This document shows, in pieces, positions 13,881 to 25,577 of a stretch of DNA of 64,000 bases. The position numbers were made by a program, and so were the translations under genes. The stretch lies in NCBI GenBank assembly GCA_036186865.1, contig AP025062.1, positions 32,794,643 to 32,858,642 of the forward strand. The letters are read 5' to 3'. Position 1 is the first letter of the stretch; the number at the start of each line of letters is the position of its first letter. This DNA is from Eustoma russellianum (lineage: Eukaryota; Streptophyta; Magnoliopsida; Gentianales; Gentianaceae). The notes under the pieces were generated by a model. The model was not told the origin of the DNA and made no database searches. It saw nothing but the letters and a program-made list of their open reading frames with translations.

Positions 13881-14852
13881 GCACAAGTATGCTTTGCATC
13901 CAAAGCATCAAACGAGGGAACACATACATCTAAAGGTACATCAATCAAGTGGTTCATTGACAGTGGTTGCTCGAGGCACATGGCAGATGACCTGAGCTTG
14001 TTCTCAAAGTTGAAGAAGGTTACAAAAGTTGGATCGGTGACCTTTGAAGACAACAATGAAGGAAGAATCATCGGAAAATGTACAATTGGAAGCCCAAGTA
14101 CTCTTCAAATCTCCAACGTCTTCTTGGTAAGTAATCTTTCCTATAATTTGCTTAGCATCTCACAGTTTCTTGACAATGGTTTTGATGTGTGTTTCACTCA
14201 CCCATATTGCAACATAGTAAATAAAAACAGAGAAACGGTATTAAAAGGAAAAGGAGTAGGAAACATTTTTACACTTTCTATGGATGACATTTTAGAAGCT
14301 AAAGTTAAATGTTTTATGTCAAATGAACCTAACGTAAATTTGTGGCATAGGCGATTAGGACATATTGGCATTTCAGCGCTTGAAAAACTTCAACAAAAGA
14401 ATCTAGTACGAGGATTGACTAAACTTGATTTAGACAACTTTCAGTTGTGTGAATCTTGTATTAAAGGCAAACAAACACGCGAGCCACTTAAACCTAAACA
14501 CGAAATTAGCACATCTAGAGTGTTAGAATTATTACACATTGGCTCATTTGGTCCTAGTCGTACTAGGAGTCTTGGTGAGCGACATTATGCATGTGTTATC
14601 GTTGATGATTTTTATCGCTATACGTGGACTTTATTTCTTGCGAATAAAGATGATAGTGCCGTTGAGATTGCTAAATTAATCAAACAACTTGAAAATGAAT
14701 ATGGCTTGAATATGAAAAAGATTAGGAGCGATAGAGGAAGCGAATTTAAAAATAAGGACATGATTGCTTTTTGCGAAGAAAAAGGTATTAAACACGATTT
14801 TTCGTCACCCGTGGACACCACAATTAAATTGAGTAGTAGAAATAAAGAATAG
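13881..14852 (+). pseudogene. SIRE-D protease and integrase N-terminal half
   Basis: In frame with the zinc knuckle (open from 13578). The aspartic protease has WFIDSGCSRHM (catalytic DSG kept) and LVSNLSYNLLSISQ. The GAG-pre-integrase region has LWHRRLGHIG-SALEKL and CESCIKGKQTR (His/Cys cluster). The integrase core starts at VIVDDF and KKIRSDRGSEFKNK. The segment that normally reads PQxNGxxERKNR is scrambled at about 14810-14850, and the frame ends in TAG, so the integrase third acidic region lies in another frame. Confidence 0.88.
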
Positions 14853-15798
14853 GACACTATAAGAAATTGCTAGAACCATGCTATGTGAAAATAAGTTGCC
14901 TAGGTTTCTGTGGGCGGAAGCCGTAAACTGTGCATGCTATATAGTTAATCGTTTGTCGATTAAAAAGAAAATAAATAAAACTCCTTATTAAATAGCAAAT
15001 GATCGCATACCTAAAATTGATTACTTTCGTGTGTTTGGTCGTAAATGTTTTTTTTTGAATACAAAAGATAATCTAGATAAATTTGAGTCTAAATCAATTG
15101 AATGCATCGTTGTTGGATATTCTGTGAATTCTAAGGCATATAGATGTTATGATCCTATCACTAGACAAATCTGAGAATCTATTCATGTGAAGTTTAATGA
15201 ATTTGACGAGTTTGAAAAAGATAAAGAATATGACGATGATTTTGAACTAAAGCCCGTGTTAGATGATATAGAAGAGAATATTATACATGACGAGCACAAC
15301 ACACTAGAAATGCATGATCACTTAGAAATGCATGAAAACTTAAAGAATAATCAACTAAGATGGCATAGGGATCACCCACACAGCCTCATTATAGGCGATA
15401 TAACTCAAGGTGTCCGACCACGTAGAAGAATAAATCCGGATGAAATAAATCAATTTGATGCTATGATATCCGAAATTGAACCCAAAAATGTACTTGATGC
15501 TTTGAATGATTCTTCTTGGATTGATGCTATGCATGATGGATTAAATCAATTCACAAGAAATGATGCATGAGATTTAGTGCCACGTCCACAAGATAAAACG
15601 ATAATAGGCACAAAGTGGGTCTTTAGAAATAAATGAATGAAGAAGGTAAAGTTGTTAGAAATAAAGCAAGACTTGTAGCACAAGGATATAATCAAGAAAG
15701 GAATAGAGTACGACGAAACATTTGCACCCGTAGCACGTTTAGAAGCCATACGATTATTACTTGCTATTGCTTGCCGGAAGGATTTTAAACTTTATGAA
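14853..15798 (+). pseudogene. SIRE-D integrase C-terminal part and linker
   Basis: Broken continuation: IARTMLCENKLPRFLWAEAVNCACYIVNR is spread after a frameshift, followed by a TAA near 14989 and a TGA near 15172. An open stretch at 15187-15570 encodes an acidic linker and the start of the RT block (DGLNQFTRND). A TGA at 15568 and further frameshifts separate this from the main RT frame. Inferred function: DNA integration and polyprotein linker; non-functional here. Confidence 0.8.
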
Positions 15799-16569
15799 AT
15801 GGACGTAAAAAGTGTATTTTTAAATGGCTTTATACAAGAAGAAGTATATGTGAAACAACCTCCCAGTTTTGCAGATTTGAAATATCGTGATCGCGTGTAC
15901 AAATTAAAGAAGGCTTTATATGGTTTAAAACAAGCACCTAGGGCTTGGTATGATCGTTTTGCTACTTTTCTTTTAGAAAATGGATTTAAAAGAGGCACCA
16001 TAAAGAGCACTTTATTCTTGAAACAAGATAAGTCGGATTTACTTATTATTCAAATTTATGTTGATGACATTATTTTTGGATCTACATCTCATAAACTTGT
16101 TGAAGAATTTGAAATTTGCATGAAATCCGAATTTGAAATGTCTATGGTTGGTGAATTGAATTACTTTCTTGGCTTGAAAATTAAACAAACTAGTAAAGGC
16201 ATCCATATAAGTCAAGTCAAATATGTGAATGACATGATTAAAAAGTTCAACTTTGAGAACTTGAAACCATCCCCCACCCATATGAGTGTCACCATTAAAC
16301 TAGATAAAGATGAGAATGGAAAAGACTTTGATAATGGTTTGTATAGGTCTATGATTGGCTCTTTGCTTTATCTTACCGCAAGTAGACCCGATATCATGTT
16401 TAGTGTTTATATGTGTGCATGTTTTCAAAGCAAACCTAAAGTGTCTCACTATAATGCTGTAAAAAGAATATTTCGATACATTAAGCACACTCCCGCTTTA
16501 GGAAATTGGTATGATAAAAATTTTGAATTTGGCTTGCATGCATATACTGATGTGGATTATGGCGGATGA
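15799..16569 (+). pseudogene. SIRE-D reverse transcriptase
   Basis: 257 codons of copia RT without a stop: MDVKSVFLNG, VYKLKKALYGLKQAPRAWYDRF, the catalytic YVDD box at 16057-16068 followed by IIFGS, SEFEMSMVGELNYFLGL, RSMIGSLLYLTASRPDIMF. It ends in TGA inside the RNase H start (YTDVDYGG then stop). The catalytic Asp pair is intact, but upstream and downstream breaks kill the polyprotein. Confidence 0.9.
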
Positions 16570-17007
16570 AAACTAGATAGAAAAAAGCACAAGTGGCACT
16601 TGTCAATTTCTAGGAAATTCATTAATATCTTGGTTTTCGAAAAAGCAAGCAAGTGTGACATTATCTACTACTGAAGCTGGATACATGGCACTTAGTCTTT
16701 GTTGCACACAACTCTTATGGTTAAAACAGCAACTATCTGATTTTGGAATCACGGTAAATCGCATCCCCTTTTATTGTGATAGTATGAGTGTTATTAATTT
16801 ATCTAAAACCCAGTATTACACTCTAAGGCGAAGCACATAGAAGTACGATATCACTTTCTTCGTGATCATGTAAACAGTGGTGATATCGTTATAGAACATG
16901 TACGTACTGAAGCACAAGTAGCCGACATATTCACTAAAGCACTAAATCAAGCCACATATGAAAACCTACGCTTAAAATTAGGCATGATTTCTGCTGATTT
17001 GCTATAG
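16570..17007 (+). pseudogene. SIRE-D RNase H
   Basis: The first Asp is in YTDVDYGG at the end of the previous block. After a frameshift come LSTTEAGYMALSLC (Glu) and PFYCDSMSVINLSK (Asp), then a last part in yet another frame with HVRTEAQVADIFTKALNQATYE. The terminal TAG is at 17005-17007. This is the pol end; no env-like ORF follows in this copy. Confidence 0.85.
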
Positions 17008-17252
17008 ATTGATATTTCTTTCCATCTTTACATGCACTTTTGATATTATTTACAAAATAAAGGGGGAGAGAGAGTGCATGATTTAAAGGAGAGAGAAAGT
17101 GATTTAAGGGGGAGAGAGAGCATGATTGCACAATTTAAGGGGGAGACAATGATTTCAAAATTCAAAATTCGAATTTGGGCATAATTGGAGGGGATGAATT
17201 ATATTTAAATCATGAACTAGTGTTATTTTGTAAATCATCAAAAGGGGGAGAT
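17008..17252 (+). other. SIRE-D multiple polypurine tracts
   Basis: G5-containing purine tracts occur near 17058, 17106, 17136 and immediately before the LTR (AAAAGGGGGAGAT, about 17240-17252), plus purine-rich stretches near 17085-17100. Several tracts upstream of the 3' LTR are a known Sirevirus hallmark. The last one is the likely plus-strand primer site. Confidence 0.85.
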
Positions 17253-17432
17253 TGTTGAGAAAAAGAGTTTGAGTGATTTACAAATGCATGATTTAAATAG
17301 TACGAGTTTACAAAATGCATGACAAAATTTTTATGTGACACGTTTTTGTGATTTTTGTGCTTCATATGTTTATGTATATTGTTTCCGTACTAACAAGTCA
17401 TGAAGCATTAAAGCTTACATCATACGGCAAAC
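17253..17432 (+). repeat. SIRE-D 3' LTR, first 180 bp
   Basis: TGTTGAGAAAAAGAG start, matching 10868-11050. It is cut by SIRE-E at 17433; the last five bases, CAAAC (17428-17432), are the target duplication. Confidence 0.92.
17428..17432. repeat. SIRE-E target duplication, left (CAAAC)
   Basis: CAAAC precedes the SIRE-E LTR start and recurs at 36360-36364 straight after its 3' LTR. The uninterrupted SIRE-D 5' LTR has a single CAAAC at the matching place. Confidence 0.93.
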
Positions 17433-18860
17433 TGTTGAAAAATATGTTTGGATAATTTTCAAAGTCATGATTTTAAGTGGTGAATACTTAAAAATGTCAC
17501 ACATGGTGTTATATGTGATTAAAACTTTAAAAAGTTGTAAAAGTTGAAATCGATCTCTCAGGTTGTTGCACATCGATCGATCTATGTACATAAATCTCTC
17601 ACATCGATCGATCCATGTAAGGCAGTAAAAGTTCAAGACCTTACGGTGAGACATCGATCTCTAAACCTGAGACACATCGATCCCTCACTTCGATCGATCA
17701 ATGTAGGTCAGAGACAAATTTTGAAACTTACGGTGAGACATCGATCTCTGAAGCTGAGGCACTTCGATCAATCGATGTCTAGGGTTTTTAGAAATAATTT
17801 TCTAAAAAGTGTTAAAATGATTGTTTTCATTTGTATATGATTTATACATGTTTATTATTTGATTTATCATGTATTTTTGATGATTATAATTGTCTTGTGA
17901 CTAACGTGCCTTGGAAGTTTCTACAACTTACCAAAAAGGGACAAATTGGTATTTTGAGTTTTGTAGAAACATCACATGGTGAAAAAATTTCAAGGGTGTA
18001 TTCTTATACTATTTATCATGAAAAAGGTGATATCATGATTATTTCTGTCCATCCGGGTCATTTCTGGAGTTTTCTCATACCAGGGGCATTTTGGTCATTT
18101 CACCCCTGAGGTTATTTTTGGTATTTTCACTCATGGAATCTCTTGAGCATATTATTATCTTCATTCTGGAGCTGAGTTATTATTAGTTTGAAGATAATAT
18201 GGTGATTCTTTATCTTATTCTCTCATATGATGATGTTATTGACTATAGCTGGATATGTGACGATTTGAGATGTAACATTCTATTTTTTTTCTTGAAGACA
18301 CTCTTATATATGTTATGGGAGCATATTTATCATCATTATTCAGAGATATCAAAGGTGTTAAAGGTGTGGAAATGATCACGACATATAAGAAGAAATATTG
18401 GGAATTTTGGTGTTACACGTTGACATAATCTTGTCAACTATTATCTATTGATTTCTTCTTAAAAAATCTTAGTTGATGTGCATATATACAGCCTTAAAAA
18501 CATGATTTATTAGGTGGATATGATGTGGTATTCATTTTATGTCTTGGTGACAAGTGGACTAATAAAAAAGGAGCTAGTTGGCAAAAATTGCCAACTTGGA
18601 TTTTTCAAATGTAGCCAACGGCTACTTGGTGTTCATGGCTGTTTTTATCAGATTTTTTGAAGTCAAATGGAGACTCCACATTCCCTATTCTTGTGCTTAG
18701 TGTTGAGGGTATTTTGGTGGTATTATCCTTCCTTATTATCTCAAAGTTACAAAGGATAATCAAGGTTAATTTTTTTAAAAATATGAATTAGTAGCCAACG
18801 TCTACTACCCTATTTTTGGAGATGATTTGCATTTGAAATGTTCAAAGCCTCACATGCCTA
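17433..18860 (+). repeat. SIRE-E 5' LTR fragment (1428 bp)
   Basis: Starts TGTTGAAAAATATG and matches 33595-35033. It contains ATCGATCGAT palindromes in units of about 90 bp (17540-17790). The frames at 17544-17840 and 17831-18109 are also open-ish in the 3' LTR copy but have no coding features. Cut by GYP-F after CATGCCTA. Confidence 0.92.
17540..17790. repeat. ATCGATCGAT palindrome array in SIRE-E 5' LTR
   Basis: Repeating words GAGACATCGATCTCT and CACATCGATCGATC...ATGT with a CCTTACGGTGAGA spacer (17638 and 17728, 90 bp apart). The copy in the 3' LTR lies at about 33697-33955, and a related array is in the SIRE-G LTR. Confidence 0.85.
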
Positions 18861-21800
18861 TGTTACAGCCCGAAAAACTTCGTTATGTCGTAACGACTTA
18901 TAATATCGTAAACATAATTTCGTAGGTGTACGATTCATAAAACTAGTCTTGTATACCGATACATTAGCAAATATATCACCAACATTTGAATCGATACAAT
19001 AAAAACCCAAATTAAATTAGTTAATAACAACTTAAACTGTTAGAATAAATTAAATGAAAAAGAAATACATGATACAATAATTTTATACTATATTAAATAA
19101 AAGGAAAAAAAATATACACACATAAAATAAAATAAAAGAAAAAGGAAAAAGTAAATGTAAGACAACTTGTCTTACTATTTATTAAAGTTTACATAAACAA
19201 TTAGCATGCTTAAGAATCTTATCCTACCAACTCATCCCTCCAACCCATACTTGTCAAAAGTTTGTCTCCCACCACATACCCCAATCAACATGGCCGGCCA
19301 CCCCTTAGGAGAAAAGGAAAATTTTTCTTTCTTCTTCAACCCCTCAAATAATACATCTTCAATCAACTAATTTCATCCTATCTCCAAGAAAAACCCAAGA
19401 ACACTCCAACACCCTTTTCCCCTCCCCCTTGGCTGAAAGTTCATCTCCCATAAGGAGAAGATTTTCTTCTCCTTTCTTCACACCAACATCACTCAAATCA
19501 AGCTCCATAAACACTCCATCAACTAAGAAAGATTCAAGAAGGTTGTAGAATCTAGAATCAAAGGCAATCAAGGTAAGAACTTTATGAAGTTTAAGTTTGA
19601 TTCTTCCATATAATTAGTTTCATAAGTTGCTCACTAACTCTCTTTTTGGACCTAAAACCATGTACACATAGGAAGGAAGGAAGAAGAACTCTTTTCCAAA
19701 CCAAGTGAAGGAATCATCATCTAAGTGTAAGAAAAGTGAACCAAGGCAAGTACTCTTCCTAGATCCTTCATGGTTTTTAAAAATTTAAATAATTATGTTC
19801 ATATCAAAATGGGATAATCATGTAGTATGTTCAAGTTTTATCATAAGAATATGAAAGATTTATGATTGTAAGTGCTACAAGTATATATATATATATATAT
19901 ATAAAAATTGTACCCTATATACGGTTATGTATATATAAATGTAACATATATATATGCGGCTAGGTATATATATAGAGACTTGGAATAAATATTATAAAAT
20001 TAAGAATCTTAAGGAAAGTGTTTAAAGAATACAACATTAGTTGATTTGATTATGTTTTCTTTTATGATGATCATCAAGTTTGTACTTTTATGTATTCTTA
20101 TTGTTCATATGTTTCAAGATCATGTCTTTAACATGTTCATGTATGCGTCATAAGCATGAGTTATACACATGGTCTCAATGGTTGTTTGATGATCATCATC
20201 TTCATATATACACCCACCTATACACGGCCAAGTGGCCTATTTGGGTACTCCACTTGAGCTTCATCATTACATCTTCAAGATGTGTATTTAGATAATGACT
20301 ATGGCTCAATGAGTACACTTTTTATGATTTCCATTATGTTTATATTCATGTGTTTCTTTAAGGTCATAATTATAGAATTAAGTAAAAAGGAAGGAAGACA
20401 ATATGGACATGTTGAATATAGAAATGTACAACACATAACACGTATATATAAAAAGGAAGAAAAATGAAATATGAATGTGCATAATAATGGCCAAACTTTC
20501 GGCCATATAACTTTAACATAATAAAATGAAATGTGACATGTTAAAGAAATATATATAAACATGATCCTACATATATAAACACAGCCCATTAATGTATTAG
20601 AGATATAAGTTACCATATATAGAATATATATAGGCATAAAAGTTTATTATTATGAAATGTGTATATATATTTATATGTGTGTATATATACATTCGGCCTT
20701 AAGGCCATTTAAGAACCCAAAAATGTTTCTTAAGTTAAAAGCTATGGACACTTATATGTAAAATGTGTGGTAATGAATAAAGTATGGTATAAGTTGAGGT
20801 ATTTGTATGTGAGGAGTTAAAGGAATTAGGAATTAAAAGTTAATTTCCTTAAGTGTTGGAATAGGAGTTGTATTTGGAAAATACAAATTAAGAAAGTGGT
20901 GTTGGATGAAAAATGAGGAAAAGGGGGCTGTTTTGGTTGCTATGGCCGAATGGCCACCTTTGATGGTCAAAGTGAGATTTTCTTTTAGTTATGATATGTA
21001 GGATGAAAATAAGTAAGTGATGTTATAAGATGTAGTCTACGATGTAGTCTACCATAATACTTCATATGAACAAGTCTCATGTTGCACGAAAATAAAGTTT
21101 GAAAGTTGTTTTATGCATATCATGTTTTAAAAGATCATGTGCATGTGAATAATAAACGCGAGACGATCGATTTCATTGACACACGATATGTTATGTTATG
21201 TTCATGATTATGACTATGTTATGTCCGCCGACGTGACATCGGTACCGGGGTGGTAGATGTCAGGGGCATATGATTACGTTTATGGCCGAGTGTAACACCG
21301 GGTCTGGAACACGGGATCTCCGTCATAGCGCGTCACCGTTGGTACATGTACATATGTTTATGATGTTTATGTCGTACATGTACTATATGGGGAATCGATC
21401 GGTATGTCGTGTGTTATTATTCCTATGAAAAGTGCTATAGCCAATGATGAAAATGTTATGTCTTCATGTTATGAAAATGTCATGTTATGCAAGTTATGAA
21501 TATGTCATTTTACGTAAGTTATGAAAATCACGTCAAGTTATGAAATGTCATGTTTATGAAAAGTCATGTTTACGAAAAGTCATGTTTTATGCATCATGTC
21601 ATGATCATGTCCCTTAGGTGATGATTAGAATAATTGTACGATCATTATGCCTTAAGATGATTAAGGAAGATTATGCATGTAGAAGTGATGATTGTAAGTT
21701 ATGACCTTAGCATAAGATGGATTAATGTTCAAGTATGGAAGGTAGGCTAAGGATATGCTGAGGAAGAATGATATGATCCATAAGGTATGATGTAAAATCT

Positions 21801-22324
21801 TATGTTCTATTCTTATATATCATGTTATTATTTGTAAATGGAGATGTGATTATGTATGTTTGTTACTTTATTACTACTTGTCACCCCGTCTCCCCATGTA
21901 TGATTCACATGAAGTATCTATAAAGACTACTTGTTGAGCGATTAAAAGTTGGTGGCTATCGCTCATACTTGCCTCATAACATTTCAGAGAACAGGAACCC
22001 TGACGCCTTGTTCATTGAGGAGGAACCCCAGATAGAGTATCCGTGAGCTGAGATGTAGGCTGAAGCTATGTACCTGCTGTGTTGAGCTTTATTTCATGGT
22101 GATGTAATAAGATTATCCTGAGACATTGTACTTGTGGTTTGTACGCGTTTGAACGATTTGTATTATTATTATGCATGTTGTGAGCTTATTTTTATGTTGC
22201 TTCTGCTATATCGATTACGATTCATGTTGATATGCACATGTATAGTATCGACACCTTATACTACTCGTAGTAGAGTATGACGGGTGCACCGTACCGAAAC
22301 CCTAGTTCTGGACGGGGCGCTGCA
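18861..22324 (+). repeat. GYP-F 5' LTR (3464 bp)
   Basis: TGTTACAGCCC...GGGGCGCTGCA. The first ~1.1 kb matches 27023-28133. Degenerate ~22 bp repeats of the type AAGTTATGAAAATGTCATG fill about 21440-21610. TA microsatellite near 19882-19902. Short frames (19359-19571 minus, 20299-20637 minus) have no coding support. Confidence 0.92.
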
Positions 22325-22326
22325 GT

Positions 22327-22338
22327 TGGTATCCGAGC
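22327..22338 (+). other. GYP-F primer binding site
   Basis: TGGTATCCGAGC, one mismatch to the initiator tRNA-Met site (A to C), two bases after the LTR end. Confidence 0.85.
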
Positions 22339-22607
22339 AAAGGCTCTAGATCCATGGCGGGAACAATAAAGTAAGCACTTAGAAAATTAATTGATGATCC
22401 TAGAACTTAAGTTATGATCTTAGGCCAAGAGTGATATCCTTAGATTAGGATCTTTAGAATGGTTAGGGATAGCCAGATAAAATTTGAAATTTTACTTGGA
22501 TTATTAAGTCTTCAATTAAAAACTCTAATTTTACAAATTTTGAACTAAGCATGTAGACAAATTGATTTCACATGTAAATTATTACTAATAATACTGCTTT
22601 CAATAGG

Positions 22608-23460
22608 ATGTCTTCACGATCTAGAGGTAGACAGTGCGCTGACAGACCGGCACAGTTACCCCCTCCTTCACCGCCACAGATACCCCTGCAGACAAGACCG
22701 GTTCCACTTTACATTGAGCATGTGCCTCCACCCCCACAGCAGCAGGGTCAGGGAGATTTTCAGCAGGCTGTTCTACAAGCTTTGGTACAGATAGGACAGG
22801 CGATAGGTAATAACGGCCACCAGAATCATGCGACACCTCCACCGCCACCACCACCACCTCCACCATACCATGGTACTCGTTTCTTTTACGGAGAGCTGAA
22901 GAAGGCCCGCATCCCTAATTTTGAGGGTGGATCTGACCCTGACATAGCCGAGAAATGGCTAAAAGAAGTACAGAATAACTTTGAGTTGATTCAGGTACCA
23001 GAGGAGATAAAAGCCCAGGTTATCAAGCCTTTTCTGACTAGTGAGGCCGATCAATGGTGGACCACTAATTTACAGCATTTGCCAGCTCGAGTTACTTGGG
23101 AGCGATTTCTGAGAGAGTTCCGCAAATTTTATATTCTACCATCAGTTACCTTACAAAAGATAGGGATGTTCGAGTCTTTGATTCAGACGTCTGGTATGAC
23201 AGTGGCAGACTATGCCAACCGATTTACTGCATCCGGAAGATATGTTCCAGCGATTATGGGGGATGAACAACTGAAAATGATTAAGTTTGAGAGAGGAATG
23301 AACCCACACATTCGTACCTGGATTGTGAATGCCAACCCGAGGGATTTTAGTGAATTGCTAAATGCCTGCTATCGGGTAGAGAGAGATGGCCCAAGGGCCA
23401 ATGCCAGAGTACATGTGATGACAGATGAGGAGGTTTTGGATGCCCCAGACGTTGTGAAAG
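22608..23460 (+). CDS. GYP-F Gag (no zinc knuckle)
   Basis: 284 intact codons from ATG at 22608 to a proposed splice donor. The N-terminus is basic, then Pro/Gln-rich with a run of prolines (residues ~65-85). The capsid region (Retrotrans_gag family) has FEGGSDPDIAEKWLKEV, QWWTTNLQHLP, TWERFLREFRKFY and GMTVADYANRF. After CYRVERD the sequence jumps straight to PRANARVHVM; GYP-I has here two zinc knuckles in about 100 extra residues, so the RNA-binding part has been cut out in frame. Gag forms the particle. Reading on into the intron gives a 313-residue product ending at 23547-23549. Confidence 0.85.
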
Positions 23461-23537
23461 GTATATTTTATTTTGAAAAGTTTATGATATTATTTGTTTG
23501 CTTAGGAATTGCATATTTGAATTATGAATTTCCTCAG
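23461..23537 (+). other. Candidate intron 1 of GYP-F (77 bp)
   Basis: GT...AG segment between codons for VVK-G and VILTNN, phase 1, AT-rich, 3' end TTTCCTCAG. Removing it gives the contiguous Gag/protease junction normal for this lineage (VVTGTIL-type). GYP-I has a segment at the same codon and phase (52102-52183). The 77 bp length would shift the frame if it were retained. Confidence 0.7.
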
Positions 23538-24034
23538 GTGTTATATTGACAAACAACATACCTGCCAACGTATTATTTGATAGTGGTGCAAGCCACTCCT
23601 TTATATCGAAAAGGTTTGCTAGGAACCTTGATAGTTGTCCGGCATGGCTGGATATGCCTTATCGTGTTCAAGCAGCTGGTGACCAGGTGATCATTTCACA
23701 TCATATATATAAGAATTGCGAGATAGAAATGGGAGGACAGAAGTTCGAAGCTACCCTAATTCCTCTACAGATTGGGGACTTTGACATTATTCTAGGCATG
23801 GATTGGTTGTTCAAATTCCATGCCTACATTGATTGTCGTGGTAAACGTGTGATGATTAAAAATCCAATGCGAGAAGAAGTAATCTATCAGGAAAACTCCA
23901 AGAAGAAAAAGATACCACATAATATTTATCTGACAGCAGCAAAAGCGTTTCGATCACTTAAAAGGGTAACAAAGGATTTCTTGTGTATGCTCTACGCAAG
24001 GATTCAGAGACACCATCAATTGACAGTATTCTGA
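23538..24034 (+). pseudogene. GYP-F protease
   Basis: Begins after intron 1: IPANVLFDSGASHSFISKRFA gives the aspartic protease active site (DSG), followed by YRVQAAGDQV, DIILGMDWL (hydrophobic-hydrophobic-Gly motif) and a C-terminal linker. It matches the GYP-I protease closely. A 1-base indel in the A/G run near 23960-23966 shifts the frame before KGFLVYALRKD. The protease processes the Gag-Pol polyprotein. Confidence 0.88.
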
Positions 24035-24378
24035 TAGTCAAGGAGTTCACAGATGTATTTCCGAATGACTTACCAGGCTTGCCTCTGGACAGAGAGATTG
24101 AATTTGAAATTAATGTCGTTCCAGGAGCTGAATTGATCTCAAAGGCGCCGTATAGAATGGGCCCAGCCGAATTGAAGGAATTGAAATCATAGTTGCAAGA
24201 ATTGATCGATAAGAAGTTCATACGGCCTAGTGTATCACCATGAGAAGCTCCAGTGTTGTTTGTTAAGAAGAAGGATGGCATCATGCTACTCTGCATCGAT
24301 TATCGAGAGCTGAATACGATCACTATCAAAAATCGATATCCACTGTCCCGAATCGACGACTTGTTCGATCAATAACTG
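23965..24378 (+). pseudogene. GYP-F reverse transcriptase, first part
   Basis: Resumes in a new frame: FTDVFPNDLPGLPLDREIEFEINVVPGAE, ISKAPYRMGPAELKEL, then TAG (24190), TGA (24241) and LFVKKKDGI, IDYRELNTITIKNRYPL, RIDDLFDQ before a TAA at 24373. This is the N-terminal half of gypsy RT. The block ends where intron 2 is expected. Confidence 0.85.
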
Positions 24379-24452
24379 TGATAAATAATTACTTAAATAA
24401 TTACTTAACAAACATATAACTGTGATAAATATCAATATAACTTTTCGTACAG
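24379..24452 (+). other. Candidate intron 2 of GYP-F (donor decayed)
   Basis: AT-rich gap between RIDDLFDQ and GAKVFSKIDL, which are nearly adjacent in this RT family. The acceptor CTTTTCGTACAG is good; the donor side (about GTGATAAATA from 24378) is weak. ACTGTGATAAATA occurs twice inside. GYP-I has a well-formed intron at the same codon (61717-61790). Confidence 0.55.
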
Positions 24453-25577
24453 GGTGCTAAAGTGTTCAGCAAGATTGATCTCTATTCTGGTTACCATCAG
24501 TTGAAGATCAAGTCCGATGATATCGCTAAGACTGCTTTTCGTACAAGATATGGACATTATGAGTTCTTAGTGATGCCGTTCGGATTGACCAACGGACCCG
24601 CAACATTCATGGATTTGATGAACACAGTATTTCAGGATCAGTTGGATAAATTCGTGGTGGTATTTATTGACGATATCCTGATATATTCACCGGACGAAGA
24701 AACCCATGCGAAGCATCTAAGGGTAACACTGAATGTATTAAGAAAGAAGCAGTTATATGCTAAATTCAGCAAGTGCAAATTTTGGCTCCATAGTGTTGCA
24801 TTTTTGGGTCATGTTGTGTCTAAGGATGGTATCTCTGTATACCCAAAGAAGATTGAGGCTATTACAGAATGGCCGAGACCGACAAATGTGACTGAGGTCA
24901 GGAGTTTCTTGGGACTGGCAGGTTATTATCAAAAGTTTGTTGAAGGATTCTCACGGATTGCAATCCCACTAACGCAATTGACGCAGAAAAAGACGCGATA
25001 TGATTGGACTTCTGATTGCGAACAGAGCTTCACCGAACTTAAGAAGAAATTGACATCAGCGCCAGTATTAGCACAACCAATCTCAGGAGAGGGATTTGTG
25101 GTATATAGTGATGCTTCGAAGAATGGACTAGGTTGTGTGTTAATGCAGAAAGAACGAGTAATTGCATATGCATCAAGACAATTGAAACCCTATGAACAGA
25201 ATCACCCCAGCCATGACCTGGAGCTAGCAGCTGTGGTATTTGCGCTTAAAACATGGAGACATTATTTATATGGTGAGAGATGCAAAATTTACACGGATGA
25301 CAAGAGTTTGAAATATCTTTTCACCCAAAAGGAGCTAAACATGTGGCAGCGGAGATGGCTGGAGTTGATGAAGGATTATGATCTCGCCATTCATTATCAT
25401 CCGGGTAAGGCGAATAAGGAGGCAGATGCATTGAGTAGGAAGTCAAGTCATGCTCAACAGACGCCTCTGGAGAGAGAGATAGCCGAGTTTGGATTGGATG
25501 TGGTTGACTTGACTGCGAATATTCTGGCTAAATTGATGATCACTCCTACTTTGATTGATAGAATTAAAGAGGTGTAA
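24453..25577 (+). pseudogene. GYP-F RT second part and RNase H
   Basis: 371-codon open block. RT: FSKIDLYSGYHQL, TAFRTRYGHYEFLVMPFGLTNGPATFMDLMN, catalytic FIDD at 24663-24674, FLGHVVSKDGI, RSFLGLAGYYQKF. RNase H: VVYSDASKNGLGCVL (first Asp), SHDLELAAVVFALKTWRHYLYG (Glu), IYTDDKSLKYLFT (Asp), HYHPGKANKEADALSR (last Asp). All catalytic acids are present. It ends in TAA at 25575 where the frame should continue into integrase. Confidence 0.9.

Noticed and set aside
17544..18109. Open frames on the plus strand, nearly repeated at 33688-34320
   Set aside because: Their repetition is explained by the two LTRs of SIRE-E; the content follows the ATCGAT array and frames are not kept equally.
22621..22866. 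Minus-strand frame opposite GYP-F gag
   Set aside because: Shadow of the Pro-rich gag segment on the other strand.
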